From positions 1 to 64,000 of the forward strand of contig JAEUHI010000049.1 of assembly GCA_016795385.1 (NCBI GenBank): a stretch of 64,000 nucleotides of DNA, written 5' to 3'. The notes beneath the pieces were generated by a model. The model was not told where the DNA came from, did no database searches, and worked only from the letters and a program-made list of their open reading frames with translations. The position numbers and the translations under genes are program-made. Shown here piece by piece: positions 8,374 through 16,158 of this stretch (its first letter is position 1; the number at the start of each line of letters is the position of its first letter). Source of the DNA: Verrucomicrobiales bacterium. Its GTDB lineage: Bacteria; Verrucomicrobiota; Verrucomicrobiia; Verrucomicrobiales; DEV007.

Positions 8374-11300
8374 ATGATCGCCTGGTTCGCCCGGAATGGC
8401 GTCGCCGCCAACCTGCTGATGCTCGCCGTCATGGTCGCGGGCATCTGGACGCTCGCGAACGACAAGATTCCGCTCGAGGTCTTCCAGGATGTGCCTTCGC
8501 GGATCATCTCCGTGAACGTTCCGTATCCCGCCTCCTCCCCCGACGAAACCGAGGAGACCATCGTCCTGAAAATCGAGGAAGCCCTCCAGCCTGTCGGCGG
8601 GATCAAGCACATCAACTCGACCGCCGGCAGCAGCGGCGGCACCGTCCTCATCGAGGTGAACGAGGGCGAGGACCCGCGCCAGGTCATGGACGACGTGAAG
8701 ATCCGCGTCGATTCCATCCCGAATTTCCCCGCCCTCGCGGAAAAGCCCATCATCCAGCTCGACGATTCCTTTCATTCCGTCATCACCGTCATCCTCAGCG
8801 CCGAGATGGGTGAGCGCGATCTGAAACGTCTCGCCGAGCAGACCCGCGATGAACTCGCCGCGCTCCCCGGCATCTCCCACGCCGAAATCGCCGGAACCCG
8901 CAAGGAAGAGATCGCCATCGAGATCCCCGAGGCCACCTTGCGGAAATACAATCTCAGCCTCGAGACGATCAGCCAGGCGATCCGCCAGACCGCGATCGAT
9001 CTCCCCGCCGGTGTCGTCCAGACCGAGGCGGGCGACGTCTCCATCCGCACCCGCGGACGCGCCTACACCGGCGACGACTACGCCCGCGTCCCCGTGCTGA
9101 CCCGTCCCGATGGATCGAAACTCACCCTCGGCGAGATCGCGAAGATCCTCGACGGCTTCACCGAGAATCCCCTCATCGTGAAGCTGAACGGCAATCCCTG
9201 CGTCATGATCACGGTGATGCGCGAGGGGAACCAGAACGCCATCACCATCGGCGAGCGGGTCAAAGCCTACATCGAATCCTCCAACAACAGCCTGCCCGAT
9301 GGCGTGCGCCTCGATTACATGAACGATCGCTCGAAGATCGTGAAAGGCCGCATCGATCTCCTCCGCCAGAACGCGCAGAGCAGTCTCATCCTCGTCTTCA
9401 TCTGTGTCGGTCTTTTCCTGCGGCTCGAAGCCGTCATCTGGGTCGGCATTGGCATGGTCACGAGCTTCCTCGGGGCCTTCGCCTTGATGCCCTACCTCGA
9501 CGTGACGATCAATCTGTCGTCGCTGATGGGCTTCATCCTCGTCCTCGGGATCGTCATCGACGACGCCATCGTCATTTCCGAGAGCTGTGACTCTTACCGG
9601 CAAAAGGGGCTCTCTCCCCTCGACGCCGCCATCCAGGGGACGAAACGTATGGCCATCCCCATCACCTTCGGCGTGCTGACCACCGTGATGGCTTTCCTCC
9701 CCATGGCCTTCGACTCGTCGGACTGGGGCAGCATGTTCCGCCCCATCGCCATCGTCTTCATCATCGTGATGCTCATCGCCCTGGTCGAGACCAAGCTCAT
9801 CCTCCCGAGCCACCTCGCCACCCCCTTCCTGGGCCGCGCCGGAGATCTCCTCGCCCCGGTGCACCGCTTCTCGGGACGCGGACTGCAGTGGTTCATCGAC
9901 AAGGCCTACCGCCCGGCCATCGCCTTCTCCGTGCGCCACACCTACCTGATGCTCTCGCTCATGTTCGGCGGGCTCATCGTGCTGCTCGGATTCTATTTCG
10001 GAGGGCGCATCCAGACGACCTACTTCCCCCGCGTCGCGAGCGAGCGCATCGAGTGCCGTCTCACCATGCTCGATGGCACGCCCTTCGAAGTCACCGACGC
10101 GCAGATCGCCCGCATCTACGAGATCGCCGAGCAGATGCGGAAAGACTACTCCAGCCCGGACGGGAAAAGCGTCATCAAACACATCGTCTCCTCCTCCGGA
10201 GCCAGCGTCTCCAGCCGTGGATTTTCCAGCACCTCCGGCACCCACGTCGGCGGCGTCGTCATGGAGACCTTCGGCCCCGAAGAGCGCAGCATGGAGGTGA
10301 ACACCGTCGACATGGCCAACGACTGGCGGCAGCGCATCGGCCCCATCGTCGGCGCCGAGGAAATCACCTTCCGTGCCGAAATCATGCGCGGCGGCGATCC
10401 CATCGACATCCAGATCACCGGCACCGATCCCGACGAGCTCCTCGACTTCTCCGCGAAGATCAAGGAAAAGCTCTCCACCTATCCCGCCCTCTTCGACATC
10501 AACGACACCCTCGATGCCGGACGCAACGAGATCCAACTCCGGCTCAAGCCCGAGGCAAGGCAGTTCGGCGTCACCGTGAACGACCTCGCCTCCCAGGTGC
10601 GGCAATCGTTTTACGGCGACGAAGTCCAGCGCATCCAGCGCGGGCGGAACGAGGTGAAAGTGATGCTACGCCTCCCCCGGGACGAGCGCCGCAATCTCGC
10701 CACCCTCGAAACGATGCGCGTGCGGACCGATTCCGGTCTCGAGATCCCCTTCGGAGCCGTGGCCGAAGCCGAGGTCGTGAAGAGCTTCACGAGCATCAAA
10801 CGCGTCGACCGCCGCCGTGCCCTCAACATCACCGCCGACGCCGACAAGAAAACCACCGACGTCGAAGCCCTCCGCGCCGAACTCGCCGTCTACCTCGACG
10901 ATCTCCTCTCCACCCATCCCCACGTCCGCTGGTCCTTCGAGGGTGAAGCCCGCATGGAAGCCGAGAGCGGATCGCGCATGCTCGTCTCCATCCTTCTCAT
11001 CATCGGCGGCATGTATGCCCTCATGGCGATTCCTTTCCGCAGCTACACGCAGCCCTTCATCGTCCTCCTCGTCGTGCCCTTCGGCGTCGTCGGAGCGGTC
11101 CTCGGCCACCTCTTCCACGGGCTGCCGCTCAGCATCATGTCGCTCTTCGGCATCCTCGGCGTCTGCGGTGTCGTCGTGAACGACACCCTCGTCCTCGTCG
11201 ACGAAATCAACGACCTCCGCGCCAACGGCATGCCGCTCAAAGACGCCGTGCAACAGGGGGGACGCAATCGTTTCCGCGCCATCTTCCTCACCCAGATCAC

Positions 11301-11622
11301 CACCTTCTTCGGCCTCGTCCCCCTCATCTTCAGCGGCACCTGGCTCTCCGAGCTCTTCCCCTTCTTTTTCAGCACCGGCGCCCAGAGCACCCATGCCCAG
11401 TTCCTCGTCCCGGTCTCCGTGGCGATGGGCTACGGATCGCTCTTCGCCACCGTCATCACCCTCTTCCTCGTCCCCCTCACCTATCTCGCCATGTCGGATC
11501 TCTCCCGGATCATCAGCGACGGCTGGCGCAACTATCGCGAAGTCTGGCTCGGCAAGGCGGGCGGTGGCGAATTGCCGGCTCCAGGCGTCACGGAATCGGG
11601 CTTGCCGGAAGCGGGCCAATAA
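8374..11622 (+). CDS. RND-family efflux transporter, inner-membrane pump (AcrB/HAE1-like)
   Basis: A proton-driven pump of 1,082 aa, slightly longer than the ~1,040 typical of AcrB. It begins MIAWFARNGVAANLLML (helix 1), then has a porter domain, and the intramembrane proton-relay pair appears in GIVIDDAIVISES within the fourth helix. The second half repeats the layout, with FGILGVCGVVVNDTLVLVDE in the equivalent position. The protein is most like the subgroup of heavy-metal or hydrophobe pumps found with short HlyD partners; the substrate cannot be inferred from sequence alone. It follows the fusion protein by seven bases and is followed by a DedA-like gene twelve bases later. Confidence 0.93.
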   Translation: MIAWFARNGVAANLLMLAVMVAGIWTLANDKIPLEVFQDVPSRIISVNVPYPASSPDETEETIVLKIEEALQPVGGIKHINSTAGSSGGTVLIEVNEGEDPRQVMDDVKIRVDSIPNFPALAEKPIIQLDDSFHSVITVILSAEMGERDLKRLAEQTRDELAALPGISHAEIAGTRKEEIAIEIPEATLRKYNLSLETISQAIRQTAIDLPAGVVQTEAGDVSIRTRGRAYTGDDYARVPVLTRPDGSKLTLGEIAKILDGFTENPLIVKLNGNPCVMITVMREGNQNAITIGERVKAYIESSNNSLPDGVRLDYMNDRSKIVKGRIDLLRQNAQSSLILVFICVGLFLRLEAVIWVGIGMVTSFLGAFALMPYLDVTINLSSLMGFILVLGIVIDDAIVISESCDSYRQKGLSPLDAAIQGTKRMAIPITFGVLTTVMAFLPMAFDSSDWGSMFRPIAIVFIIVMLIALVETKLILPSHLATPFLGRAGDLLAPVHRFSGRGLQWFIDKAYRPAIAFSVRHTYLMLSLMFGGLIVLLGFYFGGRIQTTYFPRVASERIECRLTMLDGTPFEVTDAQIARIYEIAEQMRKDYSSPDGKSVIKHIVSSSGASVSSRGFSSTSGTHVGGVVMETFGPEERSMEVNTVDMANDWRQRIGPIVGAEEITFRAEIMRGGDPIDIQITGTDPDELLDFSAKIKEKLSTYPALFDINDTLDAGRNEIQLRLKPEARQFGVTVNDLASQVRQSFYGDEVQRIQRGRNEVKVMLRLPRDERRNLATLETMRVRTDSGLEIPFGAVAEAEVVKSFTSIKRVDRRRALNITADADKKTTDVEALRAELAVYLDDLLSTHPHVRWSFEGEARMEAESGSRMLVSILLIIGGMYALMAIPFRSYTQPFIVLLVVPFGVVGAVLGHLFHGLPLSIMSLFGILGVCGVVVNDTLVLVDEINDLRANGMPLKDAVQQGGRNRFRAIFLTQITTFFGLVPLIFSGTWLSELFPFFFSTGAQSTHAQFLVPVSVAMGYGSLFATVITLFLVPLTYLAMSDLSRIISDGWRNYREVWLGKAGGGELPAPGVTESGLPEAGQ

Positions 11623-11634
11623 AGCGAATCCGCC

Positions 11635-12345
11635 ATGTCGAAATCGCTTTCCGCCGCGGGCCTCGTGCTCGCCCTCTTTCTCACCGCCTGCGACAGCGAG
11701 AAATGGTTCGACGAACGCATGGCCGAGGCCCACACGCTTTCGCCCGCCGCCATCGCCGCCTTCCTCTTCGGAGGCGGGTTTGTCAGTGAAGATCTCACCT
11801 GCGTCAGCGCCGGCGTGCTCGTCTCGAAAGGGTCCCTTTCCTACTGGCTCGCCGCCCTCGCCTGCACCCTCGGCGTCTGGGTGAGCGATTCCCTCATCTA
11901 TTTTTGGGGATTGTTAGGGCGACGTGGACTCCTCGACCGCGCCCCGCTCCGCTGGATCGTGAAACGCGCACAGATCGAGCGCGGCGCCGGACTCTTCGAA
12001 CGCCACGGCGCGAAGGTGCTCATCCTCTCGCGCTTCATGCCCGGCTCGCGCGTGCCCATCTACCTCGCCGCCGGCTTCCTCCACTATCCCTTCCCCCGCT
12101 TCGCGGCGTGGATGGCCCTCGCCGCGGCGCTCTGGGCCCCGGTGATGGTCTGGCTTGCCCTGAAACTGGGGAATGCCCTCCTCGGCTGGCTCGAGCGCTA
12201 CGAGAAGATCGCGTGGATCGCGATGCCCACCGTCGTCCTCGTGATCTGGCTGGGCATGCGACTCTTCGAAAAGCTCGTCGCCCGGCGCGGCGAACGGCTC
12301 CTCGGCGAGGCCGCCGTCGAAGACCCCACAGGGTCAAGTGAGTGA
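11635..12345 (+). CDS. DedA/VTT-domain membrane protein with a lipobox-like N-terminus
   Basis: A 236-aa protein of the DedA (SNARE-associated, VTT) family, implicated in lipid transport across membranes. The conserved arginine/proline motif is visible as SRFMPGSRVPIYLAAGF (near residue 130), and an acidic re-entrant segment as GGGFVSEDLTCVSAG. Several hydrophobic helices follow. The N-terminus, LVLALFLTAC-DSE with Cys19, reads as a lipoprotein signal, which is unusual for a DedA protein; the start could instead be internal. It is the third gene of the RND operon, twelve bases after the pump. The stop codon lies within the loop of an inverted repeat that may terminate the operon. Confidence 0.85.
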   Translation: MSKSLSAAGLVLALFLTACDSEKWFDERMAEAHTLSPAAIAAFLFGGGFVSEDLTCVSAGVLVSKGSLSYWLAALACTLGVWVSDSLIYFWGLLGRRGLLDRAPLRWIVKRAQIERGAGLFERHGAKVLILSRFMPGSRVPIYLAAGFLHYPFPRFAAWMALAAALWAPVMVWLALKLGNALLGWLERYEKIAWIAMPTVVLVIWLGMRLFEKLVARRGERLLGEAAVEDPTGSSE

Positions 12346-12356
12346 CACGACCCTGT
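12328..12356. terminator. Inverted repeat between convergent genes, possible bidirectional terminator
   Basis: Perfect 8-base arms ACAGGGTC and GACCCTGT are separated by 13 bases. The element overlaps the last codons of the DedA-like gene and ends 12 bases before the stop of the convergent oxidoreductase. No long T-run follows, so its strength is uncertain. A similar GACCC/GGGTC pair occurs near 43870, so it may also be a dispersed repeat. Confidence 0.45.
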
Positions 12357-12368
12357 CCCGTCCGTCGA

Positions 12369-13397
12369 TCACGCCATCTCGCTCAGCTTCACCGGCCGCC
12401 CCTCGCGGGCCGACTTGTCGCAGGCAAAGAGCACGCGGAAGGACTCCAGCGATTCGGCGATGCTGGTCCGCGGCATGTCTTCGCCTCGGTCGAGCGCGTC
12501 GAAGAAGGCCTGGAATTGATCCTTGTAAGGGTGATCGGCGACATCGCCCGAGTCGGCGAGCGCCACGGGCAGCTCCGTCCATTTTTTGTCGCGCAGGGCG
12601 AGTTTGGAGGAATAGAGTTTGTTATCGAGCAGGCTGCCCTCGCTGCCGACGAGGTGGGTGTGGAAGTAGTAGGGCTGGAGACAGTCGATCACCGACGCGA
12701 CCTTGCCAACACTGCCGTTCTTGAACTTCAGCAGGGCCACCGTCGTCGTCTTGTATTCGTACTTCTGGAAGATCTCGTGTTTCGACTGCGTCTCGTAGGC
12801 GCTCACTTCCTCCACCTCGTTGCCCATGCAGAGAAGCAGGGCATCGAGCGCGTGACACCCAGCCGAGAGCAGGCTGCTGCCGCCGTTTTCGAGCGTCGTG
12901 TTCCAGCGGTACTGACCATACCAGGGACCGATGCCGTGGTAATAATCGACCTCGCCGTAGTGGATCTCGCCGATCATGCCACTGTCGAGCAGCTTGCTCG
13001 TGGTAAGGAACTGGCTGATGAAACGGATCTCGAAACAGACGCACGCACGCACGCCGGCCGCCTTCACCGCCGCGGCGATGGCGCTGCAATCCTCCCAGCT
13101 CAGGGCCATGGGTTTCTCGAGAATGATGTGTTTACCCGCCTTCGCCGCCGCCTCGGCCTGGGCGCGGTGCTGGGCCGGATAACTCGTGATCGAGACCACG
13201 TCGATGTCCGAGGCGAGCATTTCGTCGAGATCCGTGTAGGTCTTGATGGGGCTGCCGTGCCGCGCCGAGACCTCCGCGTCGTTGAGAGGACGGGAGGAAT
13301 AAACCGCCGTCACGGTGCCCTGGGAAGTCCCGTTGATCGCGTCCGCATGGGCCGTCGCCGCCCAGCCGTATCCGATGATGCCTACCTTGTATTCCAT
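12369..13397 (-). CDS. Gfo/Idh/MocA-family oxidoreductase
   Basis: An NAD(P)-dependent sugar or inositol-type dehydrogenase of 342 aa. The Rossmann fold opens with VGIIGYGWAATAHADAI (residues 4-20), a glycine-rich loop, and the catalytic-site EKP motif appears in HIILEKPMALSW. The C-terminal alpha/beta domain is full length. There is no signal peptide, so it acts in the cytoplasm; the second family member in the window (34737) is exported. The substrate cannot be predicted. The ATG at 13397 was chosen because the Rossmann strand begins directly after it; the frame extends to 13502 without plausible protein. Confidence 0.88.
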   Translation of the reverse strand: MEYKVGIIGYGWAATAHADAINGTSQGTVTAVYSSRPLNDAEVSARHGSPIKTYTDLDEMLASDIDVVSITSYPAQHRAQAEAAAKAGKHIILEKPMALSWEDCSAIAAAVKAAGVRACVCFEIRFISQFLTTSKLLDSGMIGEIHYGEVDYYHGIGPWYGQYRWNTTLENGGSSLLSAGCHALDALLLCMGNEVEEVSAYETQSKHEIFQKYEYKTTTVALLKFKNGSVGKVASVIDCLQPYYFHTHLVGSEGSLLDNKLYSSKLALRDKKWTELPVALADSGDVADHPYKDQFQAFFDALDRGEDMPRTSIAESLESFRVLFACDKSAREGRPVKLSEMA

Positions 13398-13505
13398 GAC
13401 TTCATTGAACCGAAGAGGTCGATGCGGGGCAATGGAAATTTTCGGCATGGATGCGGGAGGGGTGGTGAAGATCGCGCCACCTCTTCGCCCGGATCTCCCC
13501 ACGCT

Positions 13506-13889
13506 CTATCTCCATGCCAGCCGGACTTCGAGTCGTTCCGGGTCATTGAGCGACAAGACGGCGATGGTAGCTCTACCTTTTTCCGTCTTGCCTTCGATTC
13601 GGATCCCGCTCCACGAAAAATGCTCTTCCCATCGTTCGATGCGCGGGTTGAAAAGAGGGGTCATGACCTCAGTTTGTGGATCGATCCCAGCAAGGTTCGT
13701 GCCCTTTCGCAAATTGCAATCGATACAGGCAAGGGCCAGATTGTCCGGATCGTCGCTGCCTCCATGCTGACGAGCCCGAACATGCTCAATTTGGAGCTTT
13801 GCAAACGGGGATTGTTCCTGCCTTAACAGGCAATATTCGCAACAATCGCCCGCACGTTCCCGCACCATGCTGCGAATCGCACGATCCAT
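13506..13889 (-). CDS. HNH endonuclease
   Basis: A compact 127-aa HNH nuclease. The zinc/HNH core is clear: CEYC (residues 17-20), then QIEHVRARQHGGSDD with the catalytic His, and NLALACIDCNLRKG supplying the second Cys pair and the Asn. The C-terminal DPERLEVRLAWR resembles stand-alone HNH proteins widespread in cyanobacteria and PVC bacteria. It probably cuts double-stranded DNA, but no restriction partner or methylase is adjacent. It starts four bases after the stop of the small gene upstream (13894-14151), so the two almost certainly form one transcript. Confidence 0.88.
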   Translation of the reverse strand: MDRAIRSMVRERAGDCCEYCLLRQEQSPFAKLQIEHVRARQHGGSDDPDNLALACIDCNLRKGTNLAGIDPQTEVMTPLFNPRIERWEEHFSWSGIRIEGKTEKGRATIAVLSLNDPERLEVRLAWR

Positions 13890-13893
13890 CTCC

Positions 13894-14151
13894 TCAGGAA
13901 GCCAGCTTCCGCCTCACCCCCGCGCAAAGGACGGACAAAAATTGGTTCGCCCTTGCGTACCCTTCATACTCCGCCCGTTCGTCATCGGTGAGCATTCCCT
14001 CACTGGCGCGGTCGGCCAGCCACTCAAGCCGCCCTTGCAAGGCTTCATCAGCATGGTAACCCACGATCTTTTCCGCCTGATCCGAAGTCAGGAGATCGAA
14101 AATCGGATCGACTCCGCGCCGAAAGGCTCTTGAAACGATATCGCTGTCCAT
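13894..14151 (-). CDS. Small hypothetical protein paired with the HNH gene
   Basis: An 85-aa soluble protein, MDSDIVSRAFRRGVDPIFD onward, with a helical middle (RLEWLADRASEGMLTDDERAEYEGY) ending in ARANQFLSVLCAGVRRKL. I recall similar small proteins encoded directly upstream of HNH genes in cyanobacteria and planctomycetes, but no function. No catalytic motif is seen. It may be a partner or inhibitor of the nuclease, as inferred only from the four-base spacing. Confidence 0.7.
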   Translation of the reverse strand: MDSDIVSRAFRRGVDPIFDLLTSDQAEKIVGYHADEALQGRLEWLADRASEGMLTDDERAEYEGYARANQFLSVLCAGVRRKLAS

Positions 14152-14199
14152 GGAGGGGATTTTAACGGTTTACCCCATCCCTGGCAAGATCCGACGTGA

Positions 14200-14307
14200 T
14201 CAAGACGCCCCCTCGTTCAACTCGAAAGGCACCCCAACAAACCCGCCGCCGAGGCCTTCGGAGAAAGGGAATCCGGCGGGATGAAAGGGGAAACTCCTGC
14301 AATCCAT
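14200..14307 (-). pseudogene. Relic of the 3' end of a TPM-type gene
   Basis: The last 18 codons read LGGGFVGVPFELNEGAS-stop, nearly the same as the end of the TPM-type gene at 18484 (SGGGFVGMSFELNEGAS-stop). The final 27 bases before and including the stop are identical in both places. Only the tail is present here, with no TPM domain upstream. The relic lies in the same frame as the Ig-like gene that stops at 14338, so it would be read only if that TGA were suppressed. It is best explained as debris of a duplicated TPM gene. Confidence 0.7.
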
Positions 14308-14337
14308 CACCCGATGTTCGAGCAGCTCCCTACGGCC

Positions 14338-15723
14338 TCACCTCGTCTGCACGTTGATCGCGGCGGCGTCGGTGGCGGCAGGCCATGCTTTCGAATTCGC
14401 CTGGAACAGGCTCGTGAAGGTCTTCTTCAGGTAGACGGTGCGGCGCCCTTTTTTCTTGGCCAGCTTCTTCTTGTTCGGGGTCACCACCGCACGCAGCAAC
14501 ACGGATCCGTCATCCCCGTCCATCGCCGCGGTCTCGTAGGTGCCTGTCAGGATCCCCGCGGTCACGTTGCCTTCGTTCCCGAGATAGGTCACGGCAAAGA
14601 GCGCGTTGCCAGCCGAGCCTCGCAAGACGACGGAATCGGCGGCGCGGTCATCGGGCAGCACGACCCGGTTGCCGAGGGCGACATGGCCGGTGACGGGACC
14701 GGCCTTCTTCGAGGTCAGGGTCACGAGTTGTCCGCCCGGGGTGTAGACCTCCAGCCCCACCAGGGCGGAGGGTGAAGGTCCTACCGCCACATCAGGCCGC
14801 GGCAGGATCACCTCGAAGGTGTGTTCTACCGGATCGGCGGCGGCATGGAAATCGTCGCCGGCCTGGGAGGCACGCACGGTGACATCACCCCCTCCGGTGA
14901 AACTCAGTTCGTTGCCGTTGGCGAGAACGCCGGGCCCGTCAAGGACCTCGTAGGTCAGCCCGCTGCCCGAGCCGCCGCCGGAGGCGGCGAGGGTGAGGAC
15001 TTCTGAGATGAAACGCGCCCCCGGCGAGTCGAAGGTGATCGTCTGCGGGACGAGGCTCACGGTGAAGGTGCGGGCCACCGGGGTGGCGTCGTGGTAGTCG
15101 CTGTTGCCGGCCTGGCTGGCGGTGATGGTGACCGATCCGGCTCCGATGAACGTCAGGACGTTGCCGCCGCTGAGGGAGGCGGGTCCGCTGGTCACGGCAA
15201 AGGTCACGGGGATGCCCGAGGCTCCCCCTGTGGCGGAAAGGTTCACCGTCGCGGTGGCCGGCTGGTCACCGGGATTGGCGAAGGTGATGGTCTGGCTCGC
15301 CTTGTCGCGGGTCACGGTGAGGGTGTAGGTCTTGAGGGTGGTGCCGTCCTCGGCGGTGACGCGGACCTCGACGGAGTTGGCGCCGACGTTGAGGACGAGG
15401 GAGCCGCTTGCAGCGCCGGAGGTGACGGGAGCGAAGGCGCCTTCGTTGACACGGACGTCGATCGTCGCATTGGCCTCGGCAACGGTCGGCGTGATGGTGA
15501 GCGAACTCGTGGCGTTTGTGACACTCGCGGTGTAGCTGATCGTACCGCCGGCGAAGTCGGGGGATAAGGTGCCGCTGCTGATCGTCAGGGACGTGAGGTC
15601 GGCGTTGTCGCTGCGGGTGTCCACGGTGACGTTCCCGGTTTCGGCGCTTCCGGTCGCGGCGTGGGAGGTGAGGGTGCAGGCCCAGATGAGCGAAAAGAGG
15701 AGGAGGGAGAGGGCGTACTTCAT
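14338..15723 (-). CDS. Secreted protein with cadherin-like beta-sandwich and Ig-like repeats
   Basis: A 461-aa exported protein. The signal peptide is MKYALSLLLFSLIWACTL-TSHA. A cadherin-like beta-sandwich follows (LTSLTISSGTLSPDFAGGTI to AEDGTTLKTYTLTVTR, about residues 40-135). Two MBG/Ig-like repeats come next, each opening QTITF (ASQTITFANPGDQPATATV; PQTITFDSPGARFISEVL) and closing with ASQAG. The C-terminal region ends in a Lys-rich KKKLAKKKGRRTVYLKK segment. Such proteins are surface or matrix components; no enzyme motif is seen. The start at 15723 places the signal peptide first; upstream sequence is repeat DNA. Confidence 0.8.
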   Translation of the reverse strand: MKYALSLLLFSLIWACTLTSHAATGSAETGNVTVDTRSDNADLTSLTISSGTLSPDFAGGTISYTASVTNATSSLTITPTVAEANATIDVRVNEGAFAPVTSGAASGSLVLNVGANSVEVRVTAEDGTTLKTYTLTVTRDKASQTITFANPGDQPATATVNLSATGGASGIPVTFAVTSGPASLSGGNVLTFIGAGSVTITASQAGNSDYHDATPVARTFTVSLVPQTITFDSPGARFISEVLTLAASGGGSGSGLTYEVLDGPGVLANGNELSFTGGGDVTVRASQAGDDFHAAADPVEHTFEVILPRPDVAVGPSPSALVGLEVYTPGGQLVTLTSKKAGPVTGHVALGNRVVLPDDRAADSVVLRGSAGNALFAVTYLGNEGNVTAGILTGTYETAAMDGDDGSVLLRAVVTPNKKKLAKKKGRRTVYLKKTFTSLFQANSKAWPAATDAAAINVQTR

Positions 15724-16158
15724 CGCGGAAAAGGTGGATATGGATGCGCGGACCGGACCGCCCATCGTTTGGCCGTGTGCGGGTTCGCCGCAGCCGGGAT
15801 CACGGTGCTCTGCCGGTCGAAACGTCGCGTTCAACCATGGGGTGTCGAAATGCGAGGGCGGGAGAACCGCCGCCCTTTGGGACGCAACGGCCGTGGCGGT
15901 TCCGGAGAGCCGGGACGATTGTATCGGTGGAGAGCAATCGAAGCGGGCGGCGACTTCCGCGTCCGTACCCGACGCATGGGCAGGATGCCCATGCCACATG
16001 CCGCCGAAGACCGCAGGGGCTTCGCCCCTGCACCCCGTGGTTTCTCTTCTCGCTTCGTCTTTCATTTCTTCTTCGCTTTTCCTCTCCGCTTCCGTCACTT
16101 CACCGCTGCGCTCGTCCCTCGCTTGCTGTTCCGTTCCCGTCGCTTCCGGCCTGCTGTT
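15724..16158. repeat. Non-coding stretch with two palindromic repeats
   Basis: I see no credible gene in these 435 bases between the Ig-like and FGE-like genes. Two perfect hairpins lie about 20 bases apart: GCATGGGCA-GGA-TGCCCATGC (15974-15994) and GCAGGGGC-TTC-GCCCCTGC (16013-16031). The first is a variant of the CATGGGC palindrome that also brackets the repeat cluster at 37518-37928. Both types are, to my knowledge, common dispersed repeats in verrucomicrobial genomes. The 16040-16158 part is pyrimidine-rich on the plus strand. Confidence 0.6.

Noticed and set aside
8251..10605. Long antisense frame in the RND pump gene
   Set aside because: Asp/Gly/His-rich shadow product of high third-position GC; the pump gene on the other strand is unmistakable.
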